Shown here in pieces: positions 1-8,091 of a stretch of DNA of 34,165 bases; position 1 is the first letter of the stretch; each line of letters starts with the position of its first letter. This DNA is from Gallaecimonas pentaromativorans (GTDB lineage Bacteria > Pseudomonadota > Gammaproteobacteria > Enterobacterales > Gallaecimonadaceae), in contig NZ_RJUL01000017.1 of NCBI RefSeq assembly GCF_003751625.1, positions 1 to 34,165 on the forward strand, written 5' to 3'. Position numbers and translations under genes: made by a program. The notes under the pieces are model-generated. The model was not told the DNA's origin. It made no database searches and saw nothing but the letters and a program-made list of their open reading frames with translations.

Positions 1-201
1 GTGGCAATTATTGGGCAGGGTTCGTCACTTCATGGAGACCGTTTCACCCTTTCCTGGCAGTGGTCATGGTATCCGCAAGGTGGAGCACAATTAGGATCAG
101 TTATTTAGCGCCCTGCCTTGAACCCGCCGTTAACTGCAAGGTTCAGGCCCATCACAATATTGGGCATAATGGGCCTCAAATTGAAAGCGTCAGGGAAGTC
201 T
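1..201. other. Upstream flank of ktrA, no gene seen
   Basis: I see no supported coding region here. The short frame across 60-260 runs into ktrA out of frame and has no recognisable protein features. A loose inverted repeat (TTGAACC near 118 and GGTTCA near 140) and a possible -10 hexamer CATAAT at 165-170 may be part of the ktrAB promoter. No convincing -35 element accompanies them, so I do not call a promoter. Confidence 0.4.
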
Positions 202-852
202 ATGCACCGTCAGTTTGCCGTTATCGGCTTGGGCCAATTTGGCCAGACCATCGCCCTTGAACTCATGCGCCAGGGCCACGAAGTACTGGGCCTGGACAGC
301 GATCAAAAGGTCGTCAACCAGCTCGCACCGCAGCTTACCCAGGCATTGGTAGTCGATGCCACCGACGAAAGCGCCCTAGCCGAGCTGGGCCTTGGCCACT
401 GCGACGCGGTAGTGGTAGCCATCGGCGAAGACATCCAATCCTCCATTCTTTGCACCCTGCATTTAAAAACCCTCAAGGTTAAGCAAGTGTGGGTAAAGGC
501 CCTGAACCCGGCGCACCATAAAATTGTTGCCAAGCTGGGGGCCGACCGGATAGTCCACCCCGAGTATGAAATGGGCCTGCGGGTAGCCCAGAGCCTGAAC
601 TACCCGGCGGTGCAGGATTACATCGCCCTTGGCAACGAGAGCTTTATCGTCGAAGTGGAAGCCTCAGAAGCGTTGGACGATAAAACCGTGGCTGACTTGG
701 CCTTGAACGACAACGAGGTGGCGCTGGTGGCCCATAAGCGCGGCACCGATCTCATAAAAACGCCGCCCGATTCGCTGGCCCTTGCCAAAGGCGACATCCT
801 GGTGCTGCTGGGTAAACTGCCCGCCCTGCAAGCCTTGTCGAAAACCCTATGA
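202..852 (+). CDS. ktrA: Ktr/Trk K+ uptake regulatory subunit (RCK domain, KtrA-like)
   Basis: This is the cytoplasmic nucleotide-binding gating subunit of a K+ uptake channel. It forms a ring under the membrane subunit and controls it through NAD(H)/ATP-type ligands. Residues about 1-120 form an RCK_N Rossmann domain with the dinucleotide motif GLGQFG near the N-terminus and an acidic residue after the second strand (LGLDSD). Residues about 135-217 look like an RCK_C/TrkA_C domain. I chose ATG 202 because AGGGAAG lies just upstream and the protein then starts directly at the Rossmann strand (MHRQFAVIGLG). A longer frame from 118 adds 28 residues with no family match. Length 216 residues fits single-RCK KtrA rather than the double-domain TrkA. 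Its stop overlaps the ktrB start as ATGA, so the two are translationally coupled. Confidence 0.9.
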   Translation: MHRQFAVIGLGQFGQTIALELMRQGHEVLGLDSDQKVVNQLAPQLTQALVVDATDESALAELGLGHCDAVVVAIGEDIQSSILCTLHLKTLKVKQVWVKALNPAHHKIVAKLGADRIVHPEYEMGLRVAQSLNYPAVQDYIALGNESFIVEVEASEALDDKTVADLALNDNEVALVAHKRGTDLIKTPPDSLALAKGDILVLLGKLPALQALSKTL

Positions 853-2210
853 AACAGTGGCACCAGACCATTCGCCCACGGCAATGGCAAAACCAGAAGA
901 GCCTGGCCGCCAGCCCGCCGATGGTGCTGGCCGGCGGTTTTTTCGTGCTGATCCTGTTGGGGGCAGCGCTGCTGCTGTTGCCCTGGTCGCGGGTTGGGCC
1001 ACTGTCGGTGGGGGATGCGCTCTTTACCGCCACCTCGGCGGTTACCGTGACCGGCCTTGGAGTGGTGGATACCGCTACCCACTTTACCTATCTGGGCCAA
1101 GGGATATTGCTGCTGCTTATCCAGCTTGGCGGCCTGGGGTTTATGACCTTTGGAGTGCTGGTACTGCTTTTGCTCGCCGGGCGGGTCTCGTTCAGCCACC
1201 AGTTTTTGGTCAAGGAAAGCCTCAACCAAACCCAGCTAAGTGACGTGATGCGGTTGGTGCGCCACCTAGCCAGGTTCGTACTGATAGCCGAAGGCCTTGG
1301 CATTGTGCTGCTGGCGCTGTGCTGGGTGCCGCAGATGGGCTGGCACAAGGGCCTGTGGCATGCGCTCTTCTACACCATTTCGGCCTTTAACAACGCCGGT
1401 TTTGCGCTGTCGTCCGACAGCCTCAGCCAGTATGTAGACTCGGGCCCGGTGAACCTCATTATCACCGCCTTGTTCATGACCGGCGGCATCGGCTTTGCGG
1501 TGGTGTCGGAACTGGCGCAAAAGCGCAGCTACAACCGCCTGAGCCTGCACTCGCGGGTGATGCTGCTGGGCACCTTGATGCTGGCGCTGGGGGGCATGGC
1601 GCTCTTTTTACTGATTGAGTGGCACAACCCCGCCACCCTTGGGCACCTAAGCACCGGCGGCAAGCTATGGGCAGCCTGGTTTCAATCGGTTACCGCCCGC
1701 ACCGCCGGCTTTAACACCATCGACATGAGCGCCATGACCCCGGCTGCGGTGATGCTGTTTTTGCTGCTGATGCTGATTGGCGCCGGCCCCGGCTCAACCG
1801 CCTCCGGTATTAAGGTCACCACCTTTGCGGTATTGCTGGCCGCCACCCGCGCCTTTTTGCTGCGCCGCCCCCAAACCAAGCTTTTGAACCGGGCAGTGCC
1901 GGCGGTATCGGTGTTTAAAGCGTTGGCAGTCACCCTGCTAAGCCTGATGCTTATCTTCCTGGCGGTGTTTGTGCTGGCCATCAGCGACCACGACAAACCC
2001 TTTTTAGACCTGTGCTTCGAGGTGGTGTCGGCCTTTGGCACAGTGGGGCTGACCCGAGGCATTACCCCTGAGCTCAGCGCCACGGGTAAAGCGGTGATCA
2101 TGGTGATGATGTTCCTGGGCCGGGTTGGCCCTCTGACCCTGGGTTTTTTGCTGGCCACCCCGAGAGTGCACCGGGTGCGCTATGCCGAGGAGCCGGTGGC
2201 CATCGGCTGA
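849..2210 (+). CDS. ktrB: K+ transporter membrane subunit, TrkH/KtrB family
   Basis: This inner-membrane K+ translocating subunit partners with the RCK protein encoded just upstream. The 453-residue protein is hydrophobic throughout and shows the fourfold M1-P-M2 architecture. Four selectivity-filter-like segments are visible: SAVTVTGLG, FNNAGFALSSD, TARTAGFNTID and SAFGTVGLTRG, each with the conserved filter glycine. A glycine-rich stretch (LIGAGPGSTASGIKVTT) before the third or fourth repeat matches the gating-loop region of KtrB/TrkH. The length is closer to KtrB (about 450) than to TrkH (about 480). The ATG at 849 overlaps the ktrA stop by 4 nt. In KtrAB of known bacteria transport is Na+-dependent; whether that applies here is inference. 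Confidence 0.9.
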   Translation: MKQWHQTIRPRQWQNQKSLAASPPMVLAGGFFVLILLGAALLLLPWSRVGPLSVGDALFTATSAVTVTGLGVVDTATHFTYLGQGILLLLIQLGGLGFMTFGVLVLLLLAGRVSFSHQFLVKESLNQTQLSDVMRLVRHLARFVLIAEGLGIVLLALCWVPQMGWHKGLWHALFYTISAFNNAGFALSSDSLSQYVDSGPVNLIITALFMTGGIGFAVVSELAQKRSYNRLSLHSRVMLLGTLMLALGGMALFLLIEWHNPATLGHLSTGGKLWAAWFQSVTARTAGFNTIDMSAMTPAAVMLFLLLMLIGAGPGSTASGIKVTTFAVLLAATRAFLLRRPQTKLLNRAVPAVSVFKALAVTLLSLMLIFLAVFVLAISDHDKPFLDLCFEVVSAFGTVGLTRGITPELSATGKAVIMVMMFLGRVGPLTLGFLLATPRVHRVRYAEEPVAIG

Positions 2211-2211
2211 C

Positions 2212-2239
2212 AAAAAAGCCCGGCTAAGCCGGGCTTTTT
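2212..2239. terminator. Bidirectional intrinsic terminator, ktrB / hydroquinone reductase
   Basis: A perfect GC-rich inverted repeat (GCCCGGC, loop TAA, GCCGGGC) is flanked by A6 on the left and T5 on the right. It follows the ktrB stop by one base and abuts the stop of the convergent gene, so it can end transcription from both sides. Confidence 0.85.
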
Positions 2240-3216
2240 CATACCCCTTCGCGCTGATGGGGTATGAGCCAGTCAAGATCCGGCCCCTTGGGCACCACAG
2301 CTGTGGGGTTGATGGTGCGGTGCGAGCCGTAGTAGTGCCCCTTGATGTGGGTGAAATCCACGGTCTCGCTGATGCCGGGGTACTGGTAGAGCTCTTTAAC
2401 GTACTCAAACAGGTGCGGGAATTCGCTGAGCTTTTGGCGGTTGCACTTAAAGTGGCCGTGGTAGACCGCGTCAAAACGGATAAGGCTGGTAAAGAGCCGC
2501 CAGTCCGCCTCGGTCAGGTGCTTGCCCACCAGGTAGCGCTGGCGCGCCAGGCGGTCTTCCAACGCGTCGAGGGTGGCAAAGACATTGTCATAGGCCGCTT
2601 CGTAGGCCTCTTGACTGGTGGCAAAACCGGCCTTGTAAACGCCGTTATTGATGTTGTCGTAAACAATGGCGTTGATGTCGTCTATCTCCCCGGCCAGGGC
2701 CTCGGGGTAGAAATCACGCTCGTTACCGGTCAGTTCGTTAAAGGCGCTGTTGAACATGCGGATAATTTCCGCCGATTCATTGGAGACGATGCGGTTGCTG
2801 TGGGTGTCCCACAACACCGGCACCGTTACCCGCCCCGAGTAGTCGGCCTTGTTGCGGGTGTAGAGCTGGTGCAGGAAGGATTGGTCAAAGAGCGCATCGC
2901 CGCTGGAGCCGGTATCTTTATCAAAAGTCCAGCCGTCTTCGAGCATCAGGTAGCTCACCACCGACACCGGAATATGGCTCTCAAGGCCCTTTAACTTGCG
3001 AAAAATCAGGGTGCGGTGGGCCCAGGGGCAGGCCAGGGACACATACAGATGATAGCGGCCACTTTCGGCAGCAAAGCCGCCGTCACCGCTGGGGCCGGGG
3101 CTGCCGTCTGCGGTTACCCAGTTACGCAGCTGCGCCGCTTCACGCTTGAACTCGCCACCGCTTTTTTGGGTGTCGTACCACTTGTCCTGCCATTGGCCGT
3201 TGACCAGAACTCCCAT
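2239..3216 (-). CDS. yqjG: Glutathionyl-hydroquinone reductase (YqjG/PcpF/ECM4 family)
   Basis: Cytoplasmic xi-class glutathione transferase that reduces glutathionyl-hydroquinones to free hydroquinones with release of GSSG. The thioredoxin-like N-terminal domain carries the motif SLACPWAHRT with the catalytic cysteine at residue 63, the same position I recall for E. coli YqjG. The C-terminal half is the helical GST_C domain, and the family segment EADWRLFTSLIRFD is visible. Length is 325 residues, normal for the family. The frame also opens at a GTG one codon earlier, but GGAGG sits 6 nt before ATG 3216 and only 3 nt before that GTG, so ATG is preferred. It is divergent from the DoxX/DUF417-like gene at 3363, which fits a shared quinone or electrophile stress role. 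Confidence 0.9.
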   Translation of the reverse strand: MGVLVNGQWQDKWYDTQKSGGEFKREAAQLRNWVTADGSPGPSGDGGFAAESGRYHLYVSLACPWAHRTLIFRKLKGLESHIPVSVVSYLMLEDGWTFDKDTGSSGDALFDQSFLHQLYTRNKADYSGRVTVPVLWDTHSNRIVSNESAEIIRMFNSAFNELTGNERDFYPEALAGEIDDINAIVYDNINNGVYKAGFATSQEAYEAAYDNVFATLDALEDRLARQRYLVGKHLTEADWRLFTSLIRFDAVYHGHFKCNRQKLSEFPHLFEYVKELYQYPGISETVDFTHIKGHYYGSHRTINPTAVVPKGPDLDWLIPHQREGV

Positions 3217-3362
3217 CACTCACCTCCATTCTTTATCTGCCCCAATGGCAACACAGCACAAGCTTAGACGCCACTTTAAAAAAACGAACAAATCCCTTCG
3301 CTTAACTGAAAGAAAGCCGCCTGCGGCAAGGTCTTACAAGGGGCTGAAGTGGAAGGTGAGCG

Positions 3363-4139
3363 ATGGCGTTACTTATTCGAGCAGTACTGGTGCTGTTTCT
3401 GACCTGGCAGGGGCTCTCTACCCTGATGTCCAAGGGCATGAACCTTAATTTCCTGATGACCAGGGGGCCATTGATGTTCCCTGACTGGCTGCCTATGGGC
3501 TGGGCCGGGCTACAACTGCTGCTGGCCATCTGGCTGCTTACCCCGCGATACCGCCAGGCACTTTGGCCGTTGTTGCTGGTGCTAGCCGCGCCGATGCTGG
3601 CACTCTTTTGCTACCCGGTGTGGATGCAAAGTAGCGGCGGCTTTCCCGCCATCGGTGCCGGGCAAACCCTTATCAAACAACTGGCGGTATGCGCCCTGCC
3701 CCTTTGGCTGCTGGGCTATCGCCAGCAAAGCAAATGGCTGGGCATGGCGGGGCTGGCGCTGGTGTTTGTCTGGCTTGGCGCCATGAATTTTACCCAGGCT
3801 CAGGCCACAGATTTGGCGATGCTGGTACAAAGCTCGCCGCTCACCCGCTGGCTGGACACCTTGCTTGGCTCGAAAGGCGTCGCCGCCCTGGCCGGGGTCT
3901 GGGATCTGCTGGCCGCCGCCCTATTCCTGATACCCGCCAGCCGCCTTTGGGGCGCCTTTGCCATCAGCCTGGCGCTCCTTATCAAGCTACATTTTCTCGC
4001 CACCTTCGATGACGCCCTGATGTACTGCTGGCTCACCGCCACCGGCGCCGACCTACTTAAAAGTGCGCTATTGCTGGTGGTTGCCTGGCTGTGGGTCGGT
4101 AGCGTCGACCATACCGAAACACTGAAACTCTGCAATTAA
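3363..4139 (+). CDS. DoxX/DUF417-like multi-pass membrane protein
   Basis: A 258-residue, very hydrophobic protein with about eight predicted membrane segments. Two halves each resemble the small DoxX/DUF417 (RclC/YkgB) fold. Residues about 85-125 contain SSGGFPAIGAGQ followed by a hydrophobic segment, like the end of DUF417 proteins. Residues about 145-200 contain GAMNFTQAQATDLAMLVQSS, like their beginning. The two parts therefore appear in tandem or in permuted order. The start is supported by AAGGTGAG just upstream of ATG 3363. The biochemical function is unknown; DoxX-type proteins are linked to quinone, thiol and reactive-chlorine stress. The gene lies between a divergent glutathionyl-hydroquinone reductase and a downstream FMN reductase, consistent with redox detoxification (inference). 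The family call is from memory of the motifs. Confidence 0.55.
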   Translation: MALLIRAVLVLFLTWQGLSTLMSKGMNLNFLMTRGPLMFPDWLPMGWAGLQLLLAIWLLTPRYRQALWPLLLVLAAPMLALFCYPVWMQSSGGFPAIGAGQTLIKQLAVCALPLWLLGYRQQSKWLGMAGLALVFVWLGAMNFTQAQATDLAMLVQSSPLTRWLDTLLGSKGVAALAGVWDLLAAALFLIPASRLWGAFAISLALLIKLHFLATFDDALMYCWLTATGADLLKSALLLVVAWLWVGSVDHTETLKLCN

Positions 4140-4223
4140 ACGGCCGGGTCGTTGCGGCGCCGCGCTCAGTTGATAACACTGAGGCCAGTCACTCCCAAAC
4201 CACGCTCGCAATAAGGATTTCCC

Positions 4224-4793
4224 ATGACTAGACCCAAGCTCGTGTTCCTGGCCGGTTCCGCCAGGAAAGACTCTCTCAATAAAAAGCTCGCCGCCTATGC
4301 CGCCAAAGTCGCTGACCAGCATGGCGCCGACGTTACCCTGGTAGACCTCGCAGACTACCCCATGCCTCTTTATGACGGCGACTTGGAAGCCACTGACGGG
4401 ATCCCGGCCAATGCCAAGGCGCTGCGCGACCTTTTTGCTGGCCATGACGGCTTTTGTATCGCCTCCCCCGAATACAACTCGGCCTTCAGTCCTTTGCTGA
4501 AAAACACCATCGACTGGATGTCCCGCCCCGACGGTGCCGTGCCCGGCCTTGTCGCCTTTCACGGCAAGACCGCGCAGTTGCTGGCCACCAGCCCGGGTGG
4601 CCTTGGCGGCCTTCGTGGCCTGGTGATGCTGCGGATGCTGCTGGGTAATATCGGCGTGCTGGTGATGCCTGACCAACTGGCCATCCCCGCCGGCCACGAG
4701 GCCTTTGATGCCGACGGCAGCCTTAAAGCGGGCCCCTTCAAAGAGATGTTGGCTGGCCAGCTTTCCCACTTTGTGGCGCGCAGCAAGGCCTGA
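4224..4793 (+). CDS. NADPH-dependent FMN reductase / quinone reductase family
   Basis: Flavodoxin-fold oxidoreductase of the NADPH_FMN_reductase family (ChrR, SsuE and YieF relatives). It probably binds FMN and reduces quinones, azo compounds or free flavin with NAD(P)H. The phosphate-binding loop is at the N-terminus (LAGSARKDSLNKKLA), followed by the family segment ASPEYNSAFSPLLKNTIDW at about residues 78-96, which contacts the flavin ring, and by LATSPGGLGGLRGL near 120. Length is 189 residues, typical. ATG 4224 is preceded by AAGGA. It lies 84 bp after the DoxX-like gene on the same strand and may be co-transcribed or have its own promoter. The exact substrate cannot be told from sequence. 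Confidence 0.85.
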   Translation: MTRPKLVFLAGSARKDSLNKKLAAYAAKVADQHGADVTLVDLADYPMPLYDGDLEATDGIPANAKALRDLFAGHDGFCIASPEYNSAFSPLLKNTIDWMSRPDGAVPGLVAFHGKTAQLLATSPGGLGGLRGLVMLRMLLGNIGVLVMPDQLAIPAGHEAFDADGSLKAGPFKEMLAGQLSHFVARSKA

Positions 4794-4803
4794 ATTTCAG
4801 CCA

Positions 4804-4836
4804 TAAAAAAGGGCTCACCTCGGTGAGCCCTTTTTT
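4804..4836. terminator. Bidirectional intrinsic terminator, FMN reductase / eptA
   Basis: The perfect stem GGGCTCACC / GGTGAGCCC with a 2-nt loop is flanked by A6 and T6. It sits between the convergent ends of the FMN reductase and eptA. Confidence 0.9.
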
Positions 4837-4846
4837 GTCTCTTATT

Positions 4847-6472
4847 TTACTGTTCCAGCGGTTTTTGTTGTTGCGACGTTCCCGCCAGTTGCAAGCCGGG
4901 GCAGCTGCTGTACCAGTCATTGGCGTTTTGGTAAAGCTTGGTTTTTACGCCCATGATCCCCAGCAAGGAGTGGAAGATATCGTCCTGGGAGTGGGGCATG
5001 TCGGCCCGTTTTTGCAGGCACTGTTCGTCCACTCCCAGTTGCTGCTGCAGGCCGGCGGATAGCCAGGTGATACCGGGAATATGGGTCTGCTGGGGCGGCG
5101 CCATCCAGCGCGGCGCGCCGTGCAGGTAGATGCCGTATTCGCCAAGGGACTCGCCGTGGTCAGACAGGTACAGCATGCCGGTGTCATAGCCTTTGACGGT
5201 TTTCAAAAAGCCAATCAACTGCGCCAGCACATGGTCGGAGTAGAGAATAGAGTTGTCGTAGGTATTAGTGAGCGCTTCCTGGCTACAATCCTTAGGCTCG
5301 TTACTTTTGCAAACGGGCTTGAAACGCTCAAATTCCGGCGGATAACGCTTGTAATAGGCCGGGCCATGGCTGCCCATCATGTGCAGCACAATGAGCACGT
5401 CACGAGGCTTAGGCGGTAGCACTTTGTCGAGCTGATAAAGCAGCCCCATATCAAAGCACTCTTTGTTGCAGTTGCCGGGTTGCTCCAGGCTCTCCACCGT
5501 TTGGTAGCTCACCCGGGTACAGACATCCTTACAGCCGGAGTTGTTGTCGCGCCAGACCACATCGACCCCGGCTCGAGCCAGGATATCCAGCACGTTGTCA
5601 CTGTATTTGGATTTCTCTACGTCAAAATTGCTCTGGTTTTCATAAGAGAACATACAAGGCACGGAGATGGCGGTGGCGGTGCCGCAGGACGTCAGCTTGG
5701 GAAAGTTCACGACACCGGCCTTGGCCAGTTCAGGGGTGGTATCGTTCCGAGAGCCATTGAGGCCAAAATCATCAGCGCGGGCGGTTTCCCCCACCACCAT
5801 CACGACCAGCCGTGGCCGCACCGGTTTTTCCAGGGTGGCATCCAGGCCCAGTTGCTGATGCTTGAGCGGTGCGCGGGTCAGGCTGGCTACGTACTTGCTG
5901 GTACCCACCATCCAGTTGGCGGGGCTGACGTCATGACGCAGCTCGCGGTAGTTACGCACAGTACCGGCCAGCAGGTCATATTGCATCCAGGGCACGGCAA
6001 CCGTTGCCACCAACGCTGCCACCAGCCAGATGCCGCGTACACCCAGGCCGCGCAGGCCTTTGGGGTAGGTCAGGGGCAAGCGCCAGAACAACACCAGCAG
6101 CGCCACCACCGCCAGGATCACACCAATAAGGGCGGGGCTGACCAGATCGGAGACTTCGGCGGTATCGGTTTCCATGACGTTACGGATCATGTCCTGGTCG
6201 ATACCAATGCCGTAGCTCCAGGTGAAATAGGTGGCCATGGAAGTGATGAAAAACAGCACCGACACCACAGGTTTAAACAGGGGTTTGAAGGTAAAAAGCA
6301 TCAGCAGCAGCGTGATGACGCCGGTAACCAGCCAGGACACCACCAGGCCCATGTCGATCCGCTCGGCAATGGGAATGGGCAGCGCGGCAATTTTGCCGTA
6401 CAGCACCAAGTTACCAACAATAACGATAAGCAGTGCAGACAGCACCGCCCAGGTGAGCGATTTACGGAACAT
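4847..6472 (-). CDS. eptA: Lipid A phosphoethanolamine transferase (EptA/PmrC/MCR family)
   Basis: Inner-membrane enzyme that transfers phosphoethanolamine from phosphatidylethanolamine to lipid A phosphates in the periplasm, lowering surface charge and cationic peptide binding. Residues 1-170 hold about five membrane helices; residues about 220-541 are the periplasmic sulfatase-fold domain. Visible active-site motifs are VVGETARADD (metal-binding Glu about 229), SCGTATAISVPCMFS (nucleophile Thr about 267, flanked by paired cysteines 263 and 273) and LSDHGESLGEYG (metal Asp and His). Extra cysteines in the C-terminal domain fit the disulfide pattern of EptA/MCR. ATG 6472 has AGGGG about 8 nt upstream. 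Two PmrA-box-like repeats lie 44-92 bp upstream. No pmrAB pair is in the window. This looks like an intrinsic chromosomal gene, since no mobile element is nearby. Confidence 0.9.
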   Translation of the reverse strand: MFRKSLTWAVLSALLIVIVGNLVLYGKIAALPIPIAERIDMGLVVSWLVTGVITLLLMLFTFKPLFKPVVSVLFFITSMATYFTWSYGIGIDQDMIRNVMETDTAEVSDLVSPALIGVILAVVALLVLFWRLPLTYPKGLRGLGVRGIWLVAALVATVAVPWMQYDLLAGTVRNYRELRHDVSPANWMVGTSKYVASLTRAPLKHQQLGLDATLEKPVRPRLVVMVVGETARADDFGLNGSRNDTTPELAKAGVVNFPKLTSCGTATAISVPCMFSYENQSNFDVEKSKYSDNVLDILARAGVDVVWRDNNSGCKDVCTRVSYQTVESLEQPGNCNKECFDMGLLYQLDKVLPPKPRDVLIVLHMMGSHGPAYYKRYPPEFERFKPVCKSNEPKDCSQEALTNTYDNSILYSDHVLAQLIGFLKTVKGYDTGMLYLSDHGESLGEYGIYLHGAPRWMAPPQQTHIPGITWLSAGLQQQLGVDEQCLQKRADMPHSQDDIFHSLLGIMGVKTKLYQNANDWYSSCPGLQLAGTSQQQKPLEQ

Positions 6473-6515
6473 GGCAAGACCCCTGAAAAAACCAAGCCAA
6501 GGCTATGCCAGTCAA

Positions 6516-6532
6516 CTTAAGCGCTTCTTAAA
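6516..6532 (-). promoter_or_regulatory. Candidate PmrA/BasR box, proximal to eptA
   Basis: Read on the eptA strand this is TTTAAG, 5 nt, CTTAAG. That fits the PmrA-box pattern HTTAAK-N5-HTTAAK exactly. It lies 44-60 bp upstream of the eptA start, directly before TTGACT, a plausible -35 region. The pattern is from known PmrA/BasR regulons; binding here is inference. Confidence 0.6.
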
Positions 6533-6547
6533 AAGCACTTTGCAAAA

Positions 6548-6564
6548 TTTAAGGAAAATTTAAG
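6548..6564 (+). promoter_or_regulatory. Candidate PmrA/BasR box, distal to eptA
   Basis: TTTAAG, GAAAA, TTTAAG on the plus strand is a perfect 6-bp direct repeat with a 5-nt spacer and fits HTTAAK-N5-HTTAAK. It lies 76-92 bp upstream of eptA, about three helical turns from the first box but in the opposite orientation. The surrounding AT-rich DNA makes chance occurrence more likely than for the first box. Confidence 0.45.
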
Positions 6565-6745
6565 TTTTTGCGGCAGCAAAAATTCGCCGGAAAAAAGACA
6601 CGCTAAAAGAGCCCTTTTTATAAGGGGCCTAGCTTATCGAAGCCTTAACAGGCAGCGGCCGAGTGCGGATTTAAGCCACCGCGTAACTTCTGCCCCCAAG
6701 CGCCGGAGCAAAAGGTAGAATGGCGTTTTGCCAACGAGAGCTGCC

Positions 6746-7198
6746 ATGACCATCTGGGTTGACGCCGACGCCTGCCCCCGGGTTATCAAGGACATTCTTT
6801 TTCGCGCCGCCGAGCGCACCCAAACGCAGGTAATCCTGGTTGCCAACCAGTCATTGGCGGTGCCGCCCGGCAAGTGGGTGCGCAGCATCACCGTGCCCAA
6901 GGGCTTTGATATTGCCGACAACCATATCGCCGCCGAGGTGCAAAAAGGCGATTTGGTGGTCACCGCCGACATCCCACTGGCCGCCGAAGTCATGGAAAAA
7001 GGCGCCCAGGCTCTTAACCCGCGCGGCGAGCTGTACCGCGACGACACCATCCGCCAGCGCCTTAACATGCGCGATTTTATGGACACCTTGCGTGCCAGCG
7101 GCATTCAAACCGGCGGGCCGCCGCCCATCAGCCAGAGCGACCGCCAGGACTTTGCCAACGCCCTGGACCGCTACCTTCAACAGCAAGCTAAACCCTAA
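6746..7198 (+). CDS. yaiI: YaiI/YqxD family protein (UPF0178)
   Basis: A conserved cytoplasmic protein of the UPF0178 family (COG1671) with unknown biochemical role; the fold is related to PIN/NYN-type nuclease domains. The hallmark start [11 protein letters not shown] is present, followed by a central [11 protein letters not shown] and ALNPRGELY segment and a conserved RDFMDTLR near the end. Length 150 residues is normal. I start at ATG 6746 because the family begins right there. A TTG at 6728 would add six residues without support. Divergent from eptA with about 270 bp between them. No terminator is evident before the next gene. Confidence 0.88.
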   Translation: MTIWVDADACPRVIKDILFRAAERTQTQVILVANQSLAVPPGKWVRSITVPKGFDIADNHIAAEVQKGDLVVTADIPLAAEVMEKGAQALNPRGELYRDDTIRQRLNMRDFMDTLRASGIQTGGPPPISQSDRQDFANALDRYLQQQAKP

Positions 7199-7317
7199 CC
7201 CAACCCCAAGGCGTGGCGCCGCTGGTCAAAAAGCCGCCCGCAGGGCATAGTGAGGTAATGGGGCCATGGCCAGGCCAGCCCCAAGCAACACCGCCTCTAA
7301 GACCTTGGGAGTGAAGG

Positions 7318-8091
7318 ATGCCAAAAGCAGATACCCTTCTGGTCAAACAGGGCCGCTACGGTTCTGTCGCTACCATGGCGCCGGTCAGCGCTAATGCCCT
7401 TTATCACCGCTACCCCATTATTGCGCCGCGCTACTGGCAAGCCCTTGGCTGGCTGATGAGCCACTACCACCAGCAGTTCCACCCCACCACGCCCCAATGG
7501 CCGCATAACTGTATCGACCCCATTTCCTACCACTACAGCAAGCTGCTGGCCTTATCGGACAAGCCCCATGCCGAGCCACGGGAGGCAATGAGCGAACTGG
7601 GCTTTAGCTTTATGCTGGGGCCAAGCGCCCAACTGCGTTTGGATTTAGCTGAGCAGGGAGAATCGCGGGCGCCGATGTCTATGGCCAATTGGTATTTCGA
7701 GGCGCTGCAAGGCTTTAGCCATAAACTCGATGCCCTTATTCAGGTGGGCAGCGAAGTGGTACTCAAACAAGACGTGACCTTAAAGGCCCTGGACGAAATA
7801 TTGCTGGCGCTAACCCCGCTGGTGGGCCGGGGTATCAAGAGCCCACACCCCTTTCACGACACCGACTGGGTGGCGGTGCAGGAAAGCGGCATTAAGCTGA
7901 GCCACCAGCAGCTTAACGATCGCAGCTACCGGCTGCGCCTCACCAACCAGGAAAAAGACCCCACCCAGCGCCATAAGCTCAATTACTTCCGGCTCAAGTG
8001 GCAGCCCCACGGTGGCGACCTCACCTTCTGCCGGCTAAGGCGAAAAGGCGAGGCAGTGCCCAGCATCAGCTTTAACGCCAGCCCCCATTAA
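7318..8091 (+). CDS. Hypothetical protein, 257 residues
   Basis: I do not recognise this family. It is a soluble-looking protein with no signal peptide and no membrane segment. It is rich in aromatic residues and histidine in the first third (ALYHRYPIIAPRYWQALGWLMSHYHQQF) and ends in a basic region (RLKWQPHGGDLTFCRLRRKGE). A segment near residues 120-150 (MANWYFEALQGFSHKLDAL) looks helical. ATG 7318 has GGAG 6 nt upstream, composition and codon use match the neighbours, and a terminator follows immediately, so the gene looks real. It lies 119 bp after yaiI on the same strand. No function can be proposed. Confidence 0.7.
   Translation: MPKADTLLVKQGRYGSVATMAPVSANALYHRYPIIAPRYWQALGWLMSHYHQQFHPTTPQWPHNCIDPISYHYSKLLALSDKPHAEPREAMSELGFSFMLGPSAQLRLDLAEQGESRAPMSMANWYFEALQGFSHKLDALIQVGSEVVLKQDVTLKALDEILLALTPLVGRGIKSPHPFHDTDWVAVQESGIKLSHQQLNDRSYRLRLTNQEKDPTQRHKLNYFRLKWQPHGGDLTFCRLRRKGEAVPSISFNASPH

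Noticed and set aside
2182-2994. 270-residue plus-strand open frame running from ktrB end
   Set aside because: Antisense to the glutathionyl-hydroquinone reductase and reads through the terminator hairpin.
4847-6472. eptA as a mobile mcr-type resistance gene
   Set aside because: No insertion sequence, repeat or composition shift flanks it; it looks like a resident chromosomal gene.
5480-6520. 346-residue plus-strand open frame opposite eptA, rich in His and Gln
   Set aside because: Antisense to a gene with all EptA catalytic motifs; composition is typical of a reverse-frame artefact.
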